Assembly: GCF_009389715.1 (NCBI RefSeq)
Contig: NC_052397.1
Coordinates: 16,254,129-16,318,128 of the forward strand
Source of the DNA: Phoenix dactylifera
Taxonomy: Eukaryota > Streptophyta > Magnoliopsida > Arecales > Arecaceae
Reading direction: 5' to 3'
DNA length: 64,000 nt
Shown here: piece by piece, positions 35,240 through 47,704 of the stretch
How positions within the stretch are numbered: the first letter of the stretch is position 1
How the letters are laid out: each line of letters starts with the position of its first letter
Notes under the pieces: model-generated
The model's input: only the letters and a program-made list of their open reading frames with translations
Told to the model about the DNA's origin: nothing
Database searches by the model: none
Made by a program: the position numbers and the translations under genes

Positions 35240-38200
35240 ACACTACCAAAATGTGTTCCTTCAGGCAGCAGATATACTCATGTCATTCACAAAAGAACAA
35301 AAGAACAGAACTTGGTAAACTCAGGTTAACATGATCAAAAAGGAATCCATTGACTTCAAAAATAAATAAGGTCTCTATATATCAAATAAGGGAATTTACT
35401 TCATCAAGAGTACAAAAAAAATAAAAACAACTCATAGTGGTGCAACAGTAACCTTATTTACAGTTGTGAACAACACAATTTGAATCTTCAAAGAATGTTC
35501 CACATTTAGCACTTACTGTGGAGGCTTTGAGAGGAGATGATGGAAGATCAAGGATCAAATACAAGATTGTCCCAGTCCATATTGGGTGTATCATACTAGA
35601 CCAATAGGGAATCGGTACCCAATACACCCACTGTACTCTGGGTAAGCACCAAGAGATGCATTGTATCAACACTTGGTAAAGCCATTACTGGTTAAGTTTC
35701 AGTTACTGAAACCTGTACTTAAAACCTTGGATGAAAGATGAAACAATTAATTTGAAAGTCATTTACAAATTAATATAGGTGCTCAGCCCCCTACAATTTA
35801 ATTAATAAAAATTAAACCATGATCTAAGTTGTATTCCAAACTTGGGTCTTGTTAGGGATGATAATGAGAGGGGTTCAAAGAATGATAAATTCTACGGTGT
35901 TCACAATTCAAAATAGCATGGCGCAGAGGAACTGAGGGGTGTGAGCATAATTCTGGAACAGATTGAACAAATAAATTTAGCAATACTTGCTTTAGAGACA
36001 CATTAATTCTGATTTTTCATGGAAATTTGCTATCTTACAGAATTCAAAAACTGGGATTGCTCACTTAGAAGTCTAAACAAAGATTTGCTTGCAATTTAAA
36101 ATCAACAACAACAACAACAATAAGCAGCATGTAGAAAGGTATAACCCAAACATGCAATCAAAAACACCTGCATTGCAGAAATTTTGAAATTTCTAACTAG
36201 ACAAACACTTTTAGCTTATAGAAATGCTATAGCTTGATCATTATATTACATCTTATTCTTATTCGCTTAAAAACATAACAGAACAGTAATCTCATTAATA
36301 ACATTTGCTTATGTTTTTCAAATGATTATGTCCTTCAAAACAACATATTTTGGACAAAATATCAAACAAAATATTAATTTCTGTTTGATTGAACTGTAAA
36401 GATAGAGTTCATTTGCAAAGTTTATGCAGGGGCTGCAAGAGTGTTCGCACTCAAGCATTGTGCAGGGCTCTAGTAGAGTTCATTTGAATTATTTGTGCAT
36501 GGCAACAACTGAACTTGTTTGCAAAGTTCACACCTGTAATTCATGCATGGCACCAACAGAGTTGGTGCATGAAGGTTGTGCAATGAAGGAGATAGCATCT
36601 ATTACTTGTAATATTCAAAAACATTTCTAAGAGGGAGCTCTATCTTCTTCCTTAAATCTTTGCAATGAAGGAGATCGCATCTATTACTTGTAATATTGAA
36701 GATCTCTCTTCCTCGGCTGCTGAAGATCGTAAGGTTAAAGAGCCCAACACTTGGAGGAAGATCTCTTCTCATATGTAACCTTCTGCCATTCTGTTTCGAC
36801 GGTAAATACCACTTAGTTGAGCAACAAGCTAGCCCTCAATAGAAGGTGTCAACAAATCTTGGAACTTGTACAATCAAAATGCAGTAGTTAGTGCATTGGT
36901 GCATGCCTTAGTAGTAATTATCTTCCATTTAAGGTGTCACATGCACTTCTGAAGCTCCTCAGAAACACATTCTTGCACCTGCTTCCTAAAGTGTTTTCTT
37001 ATTAATTTTTTTTTTTTAAGAGACCTGCTTCCCTGTTCCCGTACATTACCCGCTTCTAATAACTAAGGTGTAGCCAAGCCCTGTTGAAGAACTTGAACAT
37101 AAGCAAAATTAGGAACCAAGAGAAGGTCAGAGTGGTGGTCCATATGCGGACACACCTAGATTCTATTGGCCTTTTTTTGCTGTATTTTTTGCAATAATGC
37201 AAGTCTATGAAACCACTATTTGATAATGTTTAAGAAATGTTCTCAACACATGATGCAGATAATAGAGGTAGAGCAAAGGTTTTCCTCAAACAACAGTAAC
37301 AACACAAGATCCCAGGAATGCATGCACATTAAAGGATCATGGTTGCTTCTTGTATGCTGAAATTTTTCATCATATTTGCCATGGCCCATGTGAAGTGTAG
37401 GTGAAATAAAAGCCGGAAATAAAGCACAGTAGCATTGAGCGTCACAAACCTATGCCACAAAAGTAAATTTTATAAGGAACAGAGTGTTTTTATTTTTTTC
37501 TGTCAAAGACCGACAGAAAAGGTTTTTCATAATAATTTTGACCAACAATGAAAACATCCACAAAAAAAAAAACAGTAACCAATCTAAATAAATCAGTCTA
37601 TGGTATGGTCCCCGGAAAATCATGGTTTGTCTACTAATCAGCTTGCAAAAGATAAAACCAGTCTAGCATACAGAGGATTATAGGATTTAAGAAGCTCATG
37701 ATTGAGAATTCAATAAACTGCATTATGAGCAACCAAATGGAAGGATTCAGCTTGACATTGGGCCCTTGATGCCTCCTTACTTAACAAACATAAACAAAAG
37801 CACCAGCTTGTTGGAACCAATTAATAGCGGTCGTAAAGAAACATAAGAGAGCTAAAAGCTCCATTCAAAACAAAAGGGAGAGATGATAGAAAAACCCTAA
37901 AACAAGCCTTGAATCCTTCAACAACAAGAATTCTCCCACATGGAAGCACACACAAACAGTTGCAAGAAGCTTTTCAGACAAAATTACCCAACCAGGGCTG
38001 GAAACACTGTTCATAAACTCGGAAGGATCTCAAAACGATTGGAGAAGAAAGCAACCGCCGGCCTCAAAAAAAGATCCCTTTTAATACTCCAGATCAAAAT
38101 TAAAATAAAAAATCACCAAAAATATTGATTAAACCTCCATTTCTATACGGCACAGCCCCTTGAAACCAGAGCATATTGAGATCAAAGTAACCAATAGAAG

Positions 38201-38331
38201 GAAGGAAAAAACCATCACAAATTCGGATGAATTCAGGAAAAAGATCAGAACCGAGCAAATTCCTGCCGTTAATTCCAATCTATTAATCTATATATATGTA
38301 TATACACCAACACACAGAGAGCGAATTGTAC
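35240..38331. other. Probable 5'-UTR intron of the Sec14-like gene
   Basis: No exon is recognised. At 36420-36780 there is retroelement-like DNA with an internal duplication: the words GCAATGAAGGAGAT and GCATCTATTACTTGTAATAT occur at 36580 and again at 36661. The rest is AT-rich. Confidence 0.4.
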
Positions 38332-38560
38332 CTGGTGGAAGAGAGTGAGAGGGAAGGGGATGGAGGAGACTGGGATCGATGCCTCGGGGCTTCTTGAATG
38401 TTTTCTATTGTATCGTATGAGAAGGGGAGGAACTCTTCTTCCTTTTTGGGAATAACTTTCCTCCGCCCCGGTGTTTGGACCCGAAGTCAGCAGCTTTGGC
38501 CTCTCTTGACACTTGGTTAGACCCGAAGACTTTGGACCCTCTCTCTCTCTCTCCGAGTCT
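38332..38560 (-). promoter_or_regulatory. Candidate leader exon and promoter of the Sec14-like gene
   Basis: On the minus strand a GA/CT-rich leader ends CACCAG|GTACAATT at 38332, a good donor. GC content rises here, and a CT microsatellite at 38540-38553 lies just upstream. Position and strand fit a 5'-UTR exon of the Sec14-like gene; no ATG is used. Confidence 0.45.
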
Positions 38561-38611
38561 CCCCCTCTTGATGGCGCCCGGTGGACGGGAGGGAAGAGAA
38601 AAGTCGCGTGA

Positions 38612-39300
38612 TTTAGGCCCCTCTAAGAGAGTCCTTTGCTGTAGAGCTTTTGAAAGTAAATTTTTTAAAATAAAATTTTTGTAAAAAAATATTTACTATT
38701 TAATAACTATATTTTTAAAATATTGTAGCACTTTAACATGTATTTAGTAAATAAACTTAAAAAATATTTATGGTATGACAAAATGAGTATAAAGGACATT
38801 GTATAGTATCCTACAACAGAGCATAATAAAATATAAATTAATACATAAATATATAATATAATATAATATTATCGTAATATAAAATAATATTAATATAATA
38901 TTGTATATTATAATATAATAATTTAATATAATATTAAATTATTTAACATAACACATCAATGTATTATAATATAATGTAATATAATATTATATTTATAGTG
39001 TAATACAATAAAGATTTAAAATATTATAATTATTAGCGTAAATTAATTTTTCATAATATAAAAATTTTTCTAGCTAGGTGATAAAATTGGTTAAACAATT
39101 ATTAAAGAGACATGTTGTATAATTGTTATATTTTATCATGGATATTTTGATAAAAAAATAGCGACCACGCTTAAAAGTGCTTTTCGAAAAGCTTCAAAAT
39201 GGAGTTTCTCCAGAAAACTAAAAACAGCTTTTCGAAATTTTTATCAAATATTCCTATTTCATATAAAAGTGCTTTTTGGCCCTCGGAAAGCTAGGCCTTA
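38612..39300. mobile_element. MITE-like element, AT-rich core with inverted ends
   Basis: The ends are imperfect inverted repeats: TTAGGCCCCTCTAAGAGAGT with GTAGAGCTTTTGAAAG at the left, against the inverted TAAGGCCTAGCTTTCCGAGG with AAAAAGCACTTTT at the right. Between them is a 400-bp core of TATAATA repeats. No coding sequence is present. It is probably an hAT-type MITE. I could not find a clean target duplication. Confidence 0.5.
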
Positions 39301-40133
39301 CGACTTAATGCTCCCGCTAGCGTGTTCTCTTTTAATTATGGAGGCTGGCAAATTTCTTATATAAATTTGCCAGGGAGGAAGCCCTCAACTACTGCATTAG
39401 TTCTTGGAGGGGAAAAAAAAGAGGGTTATCTTAATATCCATCAACCCTTTTCCACTGCACAACTTTTGATCCGAAAGAGCGATCAAGAGAGAGAAACCCA
39501 ATCGGGGGAGTTACATGTCCAGTCCTACATATGGTACCGATTCTATCCAACATTTTCCTTCCATATTTTGAATGTTTTCCAGCTATAAATATCGTTATGA
39601 CCTAGGATCCTCCATGGCGCACAAATTGCGCCGCAGAGTGATATACGGCGTTCAATAGCCATCATCAGATGATGGATGGTTATCAATATAACTATAGTAT
39701 GTACCAATGTTGATGGCCATCCATCTCTTCATAATGGCCATCGAGTGTGGTAGAACACACACTCTGTGGTGTAATCCATATACTGCAGAAGATCCCTACT
39801 CTATGGTTATCCCCCAAGTCAGGAAACAAATTGGTCATGCACCAGTATGAGGTGCTGTCTTGACCACATTCACATCCCTCTCCGGTACTAATGGGCTAGG
39901 TGGGTCCAATGAGCTTGAGTACTGCCATGGGAGAGCCAAACACGATCCTAGAAGCAGTCTCAGTTCCACGGGACGGGCTGGGCCACGTTGAAGAATAGTC
40001 CATAGGCTGAGGCTGGGCTTGATATGAGCCCATTGATATCACTGTGTTCCGGCTTTCCTAGACCGGCCGGATGACTGGCCCCAATCAAGCCTCCTCATGA
40101 TGCACAAGCAATTATAACGTTAAGTCGGGCTCA
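39301..40133. other. Intergenic, repeat-like DNA
   Basis: No gene is seen. The segment 39600-39790 contains nested imperfect inverted words (GATGGCCATCC, AATGGCCATCG, ATCATCAGATGATGG) and may be another short foldback element. Confidence 0.35.
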
Positions 40134-40345
40134 ATTTTTTTTTTTTTTAATGCAGGATATATCGTACCATTCTAGCATAACTATATTCAAAAAAATTACA
40201 AAAAAAAAGACGATGAAGAGGGGGTCGAGCGGACTCATAACTATCACAAAGCCGGCTACCAAAATACTGCACAACATACGAGGCGACCCAATCAGCTGTT
40301 CTGTTCGTTTTTTGGTAAGCATGAGTGTCTTGAGAGGCCACCCAG
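40134..40345 (-). mobile_element. LINE 3' end (RNase H tail), truncated
   Basis: On the minus strand a frame reads HAYQKTNRTADWVASYVV, the C-terminal signature of the RNase H-like domain that ends plant L1-type LINE ORF2. It is followed by a poly-A tail, visible as the T-run at 40136-40148 on the plus strand. Only the last 200 nt remain, a normal dead-on-arrival 5' truncation. Confidence 0.75.
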
Positions 40346-41286
40346 TTCTTTAAAAGGATATCCTACAACAGTAGGTGCTTATCGTTTACTCTGACGTAGT
40401 CTTGGATCTACCCAATCACAATTGCTGGGTCCTCTTTTAAATGGATACACTCTGCTCCCAAGTTGACTCGTGCATGGTGATCATTTTTAAGCAGCTCTGA
40501 GCTCAGCTTCGGGAATAGGAGTGCCATTTTTGACTAGACAAATTTTATATATGGAGTTTGATCAGCCACACGAAGCACACTCCTGTTACAGATTTCTATT
40601 ACTAAAATTTTATATATGATAGAGGGATTTGAGGCAGGTATTCAATTTCCACCTCACGGCGGACTTGTGCTGCACTGAAAATTAGATAAACGACTCTTTC
40701 ATTTTCTTTCATTTTGTATTGAAAATTGGATAACTGCTTTCCTCCCATTCACCAACACTTCGAAATTGTGCATACAAGTAGGACGTGGGATTAACCAAAT
40801 GAATTACAAGGCTCCATTGGACGGTAAATAAGTGGTCATGCATAAAAAAATATATACACAGACATAAATTATAAAGACCTATATTATTATATATTTAGTT
40901 ACACATCAATTATATACTGGATAGATTTTAAATATCTATACGAGACCAAAAAATTTAAATAATAACTTTTGGTTAGCATTTTCTTGATAAAGTTCTAAAT
41001 TGTTGCTAATAGTATTAGAGCCGATTATGCATATGTCCTATATAGATTAAAGGATGCTGCAACATAAACTCATGTGCGTTGACTACGAGTTACTTGGTGT
41101 TTATAATTAGACTTGATTGGATTTGGACTCTCAACCTAGCAAGAACGTCAAGGCCTAAACAGGAAGAGTACGTAAGGATCCGTGCATGTATTATGTTTGT
41201 CCCACATCAGTTTTGCACAAGATAAATTTTGACTTCTTCTATAGAATTAAGAAATCCAAATAATATTTTCTGATTAGCCCTTTTGA

Positions 41287-41467
41287 ATGAGGTTCTGGGT
41301 TGCTCCCTCACCCCCTAGCTATCTCAAGGTGAATTTCGACGGAGGCATGGCCGATGATGGTATTTCTGGAAGAGTGGGTTTTATGATCAGGGATCATGAG
41401 GGTAGATTTATAGCAGCCGGACGGCGGAGCACACCTGGTCTGACCGTGGTGGGGTGGAACTACGGGC
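41287..41467 (+). mobile_element. LINE RNase H domain, left part
   Basis: The frame reads YLKVNFDGGMADDG, then VGFMIRDHEGRFIAAGRRST and TPGLTVVG: the first strand (catalytic Asp) and glycine-rich turn of the RVT_3/RNase H-like domain of plant L1 LINEs. It stops where the LTR begins and continues at 44091. The LINE is itself 5' truncated at about 41280. Confidence 0.85.
41463..41467. repeat. Left target-site duplication (CGGGC)
   Basis: CGGGC here equals CGGGC at 44091-44095; the two copies bracket the LTR. Confidence 0.8.
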
Positions 41468-44090
41468 TGAAAGTGATTCCTAGGTTCTTCGGTGTTTAGC
41501 ATGTTGATTTTTTTTTTTTTGAAAACCATGGCTGAACCTGATCGGGTTGCCTACGTACCCCTTCATAAGGGGGATTAAGCCATACGTAGTTCTTTTTAAG
41601 TTTCAAAAACGCAGCAGAAAAACCGAATCAAACAATTTAATTCATGCATGCTTATAAGATCAAATATAGAAATCAGCACCTTAAGAACACATAGGATTAT
41701 GCTAGAATCGTTTAAATAATTATGCTAAAACTTTTATGCATGATTAACTATCAGATCTGAAACTTAAGAACTCTATTCTAATTAATCTCCGAATATCCAT
41801 CGAATGGATTCTGGAGATATCTCCGTAAGGAGCCCCGAAAGAGGATAAAACCTCGGAGAATCGGATCTAGAACTTGACAACATGATAAATGATTAATGCT
41901 ACATTAATACCTTTTATGATGGATGAAAGTTGTGGATATGATCCTTGACTTCGCAGCCACGCACACGAATGGCCTCTACGAGAAGTACACGCAAAGTTCC
42001 TGGAGAGATCCAATCCTGCGGAAGTGCTAGCTTGCGCAGAATTTCTTGAGGCTGAAATTTGATCTTCCCAATGCTATTAGCTTTTGATTCGCCTTCTTGG
42101 AAAAACTTGGAGGGAAGGTTTAGACGGATTGAAGAGGACTTAAATCTGATCTAAAGACTCTTATCAGGGACCCCCAACACTAATGGCATGATGGACTTAG
42201 AGGAGGAAGAAGTCAGCTAGATTGAATGTAGAATTTTTCCATGCATAAACTAGGGTTCCTCTCTTTTCTTTTTCCTTTTTTCTTCCTTTTCTCTCTTTTC
42301 TCCTTGAATTCGACCACCAGATGATGGAGGTCCTTTTAATGTTGCTATCCCCTCTAACTTCATATTACATCCCATATTTGTGGAGGATTTTGTGGGGTTT
42401 TGAATTTTGAATTCAAAATTCAAGTTCATGTGCCATTATATGATGAAGCTTGATCTAATTTAAACCATTCATCATGTTGCCACTTTCCTCTTTCAATTTC
42501 GAAATTCCCATGCCCCCAATCAGATTAGAGGGTTACGTGGTGATTTTGTGGTGATTAAATTCGAAATTCAACCTTAATTAGAAGTGAGATAAAGATAAGG
42601 ATGACATATGCCATGAAGAAAGAGAATTTGATCTTATCCAATTCTTTTCATGAATTTATCTCTCCATGTCACCCCATTTGATGATGAAAGAGGTCCATGA
42701 TGTTGCCAAGTGTCCCATGGCACCATTAAATAAATTAAATTAATTTTAATCATATTAAAAATCAATTTATGGCGCCATGCATGGATATGTGACAAGTGGA
42801 TTTCAAGATCCGAACAGTTTCAGATCAAACCCATTTAATTTAATTAAATCCTAACAATTAGAATGATCCAATTACCATGGGTTGAACCTAATCCAATTAG
42901 GTCAATCCCTAATTAAGCATAAATTTAATCTAATTTAATTTGGTCAACCTAAGTCCTCTTGATTCAGACCTAATCCAATCAGGTCAAAAATCCTGATTGA
43001 GCCCAGAATTGAATCTAATTCAATTTGGCTCATCCTTAGTCTAATTACTCAATCCAATTGAGTTCATTAGCAATCTAATTACTAATTAATCCTCCAATAA
43101 TTACTTTAATTATTTTATAAGATAATTTGCCAGTCGAATTGACTAAATTACCCCTGAATGATTCTTAATCATTCATCAGCCTTCTTGATCAATCAGGAAT
43201 CTTCTATGCGTGTGACTTCATAGGTTCGAACCTAAGCCGGTAGTATAGGAACGACTTCCTACACTAATCGATGTGACCATCTAGCAATGGTACCCGACAT
43301 CCGGATAGGCAGAATATATGCGAAGCAAATATTCTGGAATCCTGAACTATGGTTACTGTATAATTCAATCTCTTTGACTCCTAATGCCAGGATGACTTAG
43401 AGCTCACTGTCAACCCTATAATTAGTACATCCATTATGTGATTAACTTTAGATATCCCGTGACTTCTCACTGGAATTACTCTAGCCAAGGTTTTGCTAAA
43501 TTAATCACAAGACATTATCTCCTGTTTCCAAGAGGGGTCAATTCCATCTCGACTCACAACTGACTACGCAAGTACTTGACTGCACCTAGTGACCTTCCGT
43601 CACTGAATTAGAAATTCAGATAGTCCGGTACCAAAGTACAATGAGTTGCTTGCTAGTCACAGATTGCGGTTTCAGGTCAGAGGGCCAAATTTATACCCAT
43701 ATCCACTCGGAACATCTCTTGACAGTAGAGCGTTCCAGAATTGGTCACGTTCAGTGAAATGTACTCCTACACTTCACCTGTGTGGCATACTAGTGTCTCT
43801 ACACTCCTTGGTTAAGAGGACAACCAACGTATATGTCACACAATGACCTAATCTCGATAATACTGTCGTCCTAGTAACAACATATCATTTGGTCGCGAAC
43901 TGGTTTAAGGACTTGAAGATAAATTCTCCTTTATCACTAATAAGTCCTAAGGACTTCATCATATAAGAGTTCATTTGAAGATATAAAATGATGAATAATG
44001 CCAAATAACATTTTATTAATTTATCAATTTATTTACAAAATTCAATCATCAGTATGCTGACGATTGACTATTAGGATACAATTCCCAACA
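41468..44090 (-). mobile_element. Solo LTR (about 2.6 kb) inserted in a LINE
   Basis: The sequence starts TGAAAGTGATT and ends AATTCCCAACA on the plus strand. Read on the minus strand it is TGTTGGGAATTG to ATCACTTTCA, the TG...CA ends of an LTR. It is flanked by a perfect 5-bp duplication, CGGGC. No gag or pol coding and no second LTR are seen inside, so I read it as a solo LTR left by recombination. It looks whole from end to end. The family is unsure; the start suggests a long-LTR Ty1/copia-type element. It is younger than the LINE it entered. Confidence 0.75.
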
Positions 44091-44468
44091 CGGGCAGCAT
44101 GGGAGGGCATATTGTATGCTAGACGGGTGGTAGGGGTTGACAGCTTATTCATTGAGGGTGATTCGTTTACGGTGATTGACTAGATTCGAGGAGCAAACAG
44201 ATACAATGATGGCCACCCTTTGATACGGGATACCCGCACATTGGTGAGAGAGCTGACTTTGGTCTGGATAGTTCACGTATATCGGAAGGCAAACAGTGCT
44301 ACAGATTGGGTTGCCTTTTATATTGCCCGGCATTTCAAAGAGGTCCTTTGGATAAGGTTAGCCAGTATTCCATACTCTTTGTATTGTTTACTTTCACTTG
44401 ATTCAGCATCTCGTACTCACGTTAGACTTATATGAATTGAAATGCCGCTTTTGACAAAAAAAAAAAGT
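44091..44468 (+). mobile_element. LINE RNase H domain, right part, with poly-A
   Basis: After the duplicated CGGGC the frame resumes as RAAWEGILYARRVVGVDS, then FIEGDS, and later HVYRKANSATDWVAFYIARH, the end of the RNase H-like domain. A poly-A run at 44456-44466 closes the LINE. One in-frame TAG near 44180 interrupts this LINE domain. With 41287-41467 it forms one interrupted LINE 3' end. Confidence 0.85.
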
Positions 44469-44575
44469 AACTATTATCCAACCCAAGTGGTGAGTTTGGG
44501 CTCTTAACAAGTAGTTCTTTGTGTACCTGTGCAGTCCTAATCCTAGAACTGGTTCTACAAAAAAATAATTTTGAT

Positions 44576-45043
44576 AAAATTTAGGATTTTTTACATGAAT
44601 ACCCTCTTAAATATCGAATTTTGTATGAATACCTTTTCAAAATTGATATTTGTATGTTTACCATCGTAAAAGACTTGTTTTGCTATTCTACCCTTTTTTA
44701 TCTTTATTTTTGCATATATACCTACACCATCTGACAGCGTTAAAAAATTAAAAGTTTAAAATTAAAATGACTAAAGTACCCTTAATGAGTAGATGTGCGA
44801 AAAGAAACATTTGTAAGGCGATCGCAATAGGAGGCACAAAAAGTAATTTCAAAATTTTATTTTCTTTTTAATTAAAATAAATATAATTTTTATTAACAGT
44901 ATTAGAAGAACCGTTATATTAGGGGTATTTGTGCAAAAATAGTATTTTATAAGGACATAGAAATAAATATAAATTTGAAGAGGATATTCACGCAAATTTA
45001 AATTTTTAGAAAAATATTAATGCAAGAAAATTCTAAAATTTAA
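44576..45043. mobile_element. Palindromic MITE, family A copy 1
   Basis: Both ends read AAATTTTAGAATTTT-like, followed by CATGAATA-CC-TCTTAAAT words in inverted orientation, so about 120 bp of each arm can pair with the other. The centre has GACAGCGTTAAAAAATTAAA. It contains no coding sequence. A relative lies at 51041-51360. Confidence 0.65.
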
Positions 45044-45239
45044 CCCTACAGTACAGTTGCAAGTATTCCATCTGTGCCCTCCTTCGAGTCTTCTCTGCCA
45101 CTCCCTTCTCCCTTTCCTTCTTCTGTCTCTCCTCCTTCAACCCTTCTCTCCCACCCCATTGTCCCCTTTCCTTGGGAAGCTACGCCCTCATGTCAATTTG
45201 AGACACATGAGACTCCGCTAGGTCCCCTCCTGTGGCCAA

Positions 45240-45440
45240 TGAGCTGATCTAATTTGGGAACACTTCGATTAGCCATCCCCATAAAAATTGGGAGCGTCAC
45301 TTTTCCAAACCCCAGGCTTTGACAGGTCTCCTTCACCTACCCGAAGAGCTGATATGACTCAGTTTTTTTTTTTTTTTGCTTCGATCAGCCATCTATCCAT
45401 GGTTGGAGCATCACTTTCCCAAATGTCGACACGCTTTCTT
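45240..45440. repeat. Two diverged tandem copies of a ~110-bp unit
   Basis: GAGCTGATCTAATTTGGG, CTTCGATTAGCCATCC and GTCACTTTTCCAAA recur about 110 bp later as GAGCTGATATGACTC, CTTCGATCAGCCATC and ATCACTTTCCCAAA. Confidence 0.65.
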
Positions 45441-45639
45441 TTTTTCTCTCTTGCAGTAGTGCTTCATCGCTAGTTTGAAGGCTCCAGCTACCTTGTTCTT
45501 TAAAACTGCCCAATCGAGTCAATTCAGCTTGAACCTATTGCATCTTGGTATGTCTTTTGTTGCACGTTCCTCCATCTCCAAGGTAGAGAATGGGCTGCCA
45601 TCCATAAGTTGTTCATCTTTGTTATAGTGGAGCCGAGCT

Positions 45640-46057
45640 GCTCGGGCTCGGCTCGTTAGTCAAACGAGCCCGAGCCCGAGCCTAATATGAGGCTCATTTA
45701 CAGCCGAGCGTGAGCCCGAGCCCGAACAACTCACGAGCCCAAACAAGCTCTAGTCTCCCAGCCCAAATGAAAGATTCTCAGCCGGCTCAGCCCAAATGAA
45801 AGACTCTCAGCCGGCCCAGCCCAAACGAAAGTCTCCCAGAGTCCCTCGTATCGAGCCCGAGCCCGAGCTCGTAATTGAAACGAGCTTTACGAGCTCAAGC
45901 CCGAGCCTTTGTTTTGCCAAGTAAGCCCGAGTTCGAGCCCAATACCGAGCCCAGTACCGAGCCCGAGCCGAGCCCGAGCCCGAGCCTGAGCTTCTGTGAA
46001 ACGAGCCAAGCCCGAGCCTCCCCAGGCTCGGGCTCGGCTCGGCTCGTTAACAGCCCT
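45640..46057. repeat. GAGCCC/GGCTCG minisatellite with inverted ends
   Basis: This is a GC-rich array of CGAGCC, GAGCCCGAGC and GGCTCGGCTCG words in AT-rich surroundings. The left edge reads GGCTCGGCTCGTTAGTCAAA and the right edge GGCTCGGCTCGTTAACAGCC. A related unit, CAGCCGGC(T/C)CAGCCCAAA, repeats at 45779-45835. The right end, TTAACAGCCCTA, looks like a terminus of an hAT-type non-autonomous element. The ORF across it is low-complexity only. Confidence 0.65.
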
Positions 46058-46439
46058 AAGTGGAAATGATATTTTGAATGATTTTTCTGCTATATTTGGG
46101 AATTATTATATTTGTGAGCTTGGTTTCTCGGTTAGAGGATGCTCTCTCCTATGCCCACAACTTGTTATATAGAGGCTCTATGATCGAAGTTGCTTGGTAA
46201 TTGAGCAACTTTTGCATGTTTGTTTCCCCAACATGATTTTGCACGATTTATATTAATAATTGTGGGCCTTGCATGTTACACCCTTATAGAGAGTGATCTT
46301 GTTGATACACATGTATATTTTGTGAGAGGCATAGTACCCTCCAATGCCCATAACATGCTTGAGTAACATGCCTGTGATAACTTTGCATGCTTTTAGGTCA
46401 TGATTTTGCTTTGTAATTTTATTTACATTGGATACCTCT

Positions 46440-47560
46440 AGGGGGGGCAAATATGACCCAACTCGCCAACCCGACCCGTATTCGACCTGCCATAAATAGA
46501 TTTGGGTTTGGCCTAAACAGGTTCGGGTTGTAAACAGATTGACCTGTTTAACCTGTTTATTAATTGGATCGGATACGGATTTTAGATGTTCGACCCATTT
46601 AACCCGTATAACCTATTTAACTGTTGGGCTGATAGAAGCCAAGGCCCAGGGCCGGCCCAACTCTCCGCCACATGCCCGCATGCCTGCATCGCACTTCACA
46701 GTCCACAGTCTTCACCTCGGGCCCTTGGCTCGATTTCCTTTTCACCGCGAGAGCACGAATACGATCGCTTCCCTCTGTCCCTCTCAAGTCCCCCCTCTCC
46801 TCTCCAGCTCTTCTCTAAATTCTTCGCCTAGCGCCGCTCGAGCTCTCTTCGCCTGGCTCATTGTCATCGAGCCCCCCGATTCAAGACCCTCACAGCCTCG
46901 CTTAGGTCCTCGGAAGGTCAGAGGCCGCACGTCAAGGGAGTGGAGAGAGGAAGAGATGGAAAAGAAGGCCATGGCTCCGGCGGCGATGGCGGCTGACTTT
47001 GCTCTCAAATCACTTTCTTGCCGAACTCGATCTTTCCATCTCCGCTGTTGTCGATCTCGGCCTCACCCTCTTCGCTGTGATCCAACGATCGTCGCCTCCG
47101 ACCTCGTCGCTGCTGACTTCAGAGGCGCCCTCTCAATCGGTATGCCTCACTCCCTCTATCCTCCCCCACCCCACAAACCCTCCTCCGGCGCCACCACCAC
47201 CAGTCCATCCCCTCAAGCCCTAAGCCCTGAGCCAGGCCTGATCTATCGAAGCAGGCACCTCTCTCTCTCTCCGTCGAACCCTCCAACCTCTCCACATCTC
47301 TCTCTTGCCGAAAGAAACCCCAAGGTCCCCAACTCCCCACCTCTCTCTCTCTCGCCAGAAAGCAACCCCACGGCCATGGTCCCCACCCTCCCATCTCTCA
47401 CTCTCCGTCGAAGTCGAACTCTCCACCTATCTCTCTCTCTCGCCAGAAGCAACCCCAGTACCCACGGCCACGGTCCCCATGATTTTCTTTCTCAAATTTT
47501 GAGATGCAATTGGATGGCCAAGGCAGTAGTTGGTTATTCCCAAAGAACTAATTAGCTAGC
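46440..47560. other. C/T-rich region with repeat-like start; coding status doubtful
   Basis: 46450-46620 repeats AACCCG/GACCTG/AACCTGTTT words, typical of a plant non-autonomous element end. 46650-47130 is GC-rich with a continuous frame (46539-47555), but the peptide is Ser/Pro-rich and has no domain. 47250-47470 is a degenerate repeat of CTCTCTCTC-GCCAGAAAGCAACCCC units. It could be a fossil 5' gene end captured by a repeat. I do not call a gene. Confidence 0.4.
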
Positions 47561-47652
47561 ACTATGTACATACATACATACGTACATACGTATGTACATG
47601 TATATATATGTATAATATAATATAAAGACATGTATAAGTATGCACATATGCA

Positions 47653-47661
<9 letters not shown>

Positions 47662-47700
<39 letters not shown>
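47662..47700. repeat. (TA)n microsatellite
   Basis: About 19 TA units are flanked by TACATACG- and GTGTGTG-type repeats (47570-47740). Confidence 0.95.

Positions 47701-47704
<4 letters not shown>

Noticed and set aside
41199-41209. USE-like word GTCCCACATCA
   Set aside because: One base off the consensus, with no TATA-like box at snRNA spacing and no snRNA sequence after it.
46539-47555. 338-codon plus-strand open frame
   Set aside because: It starts in repeat-like DNA, crosses CT-repeats and is Ser/Pro/Leu-rich throughout, with several overlapping frames open on both strands. Low complexity explains it.
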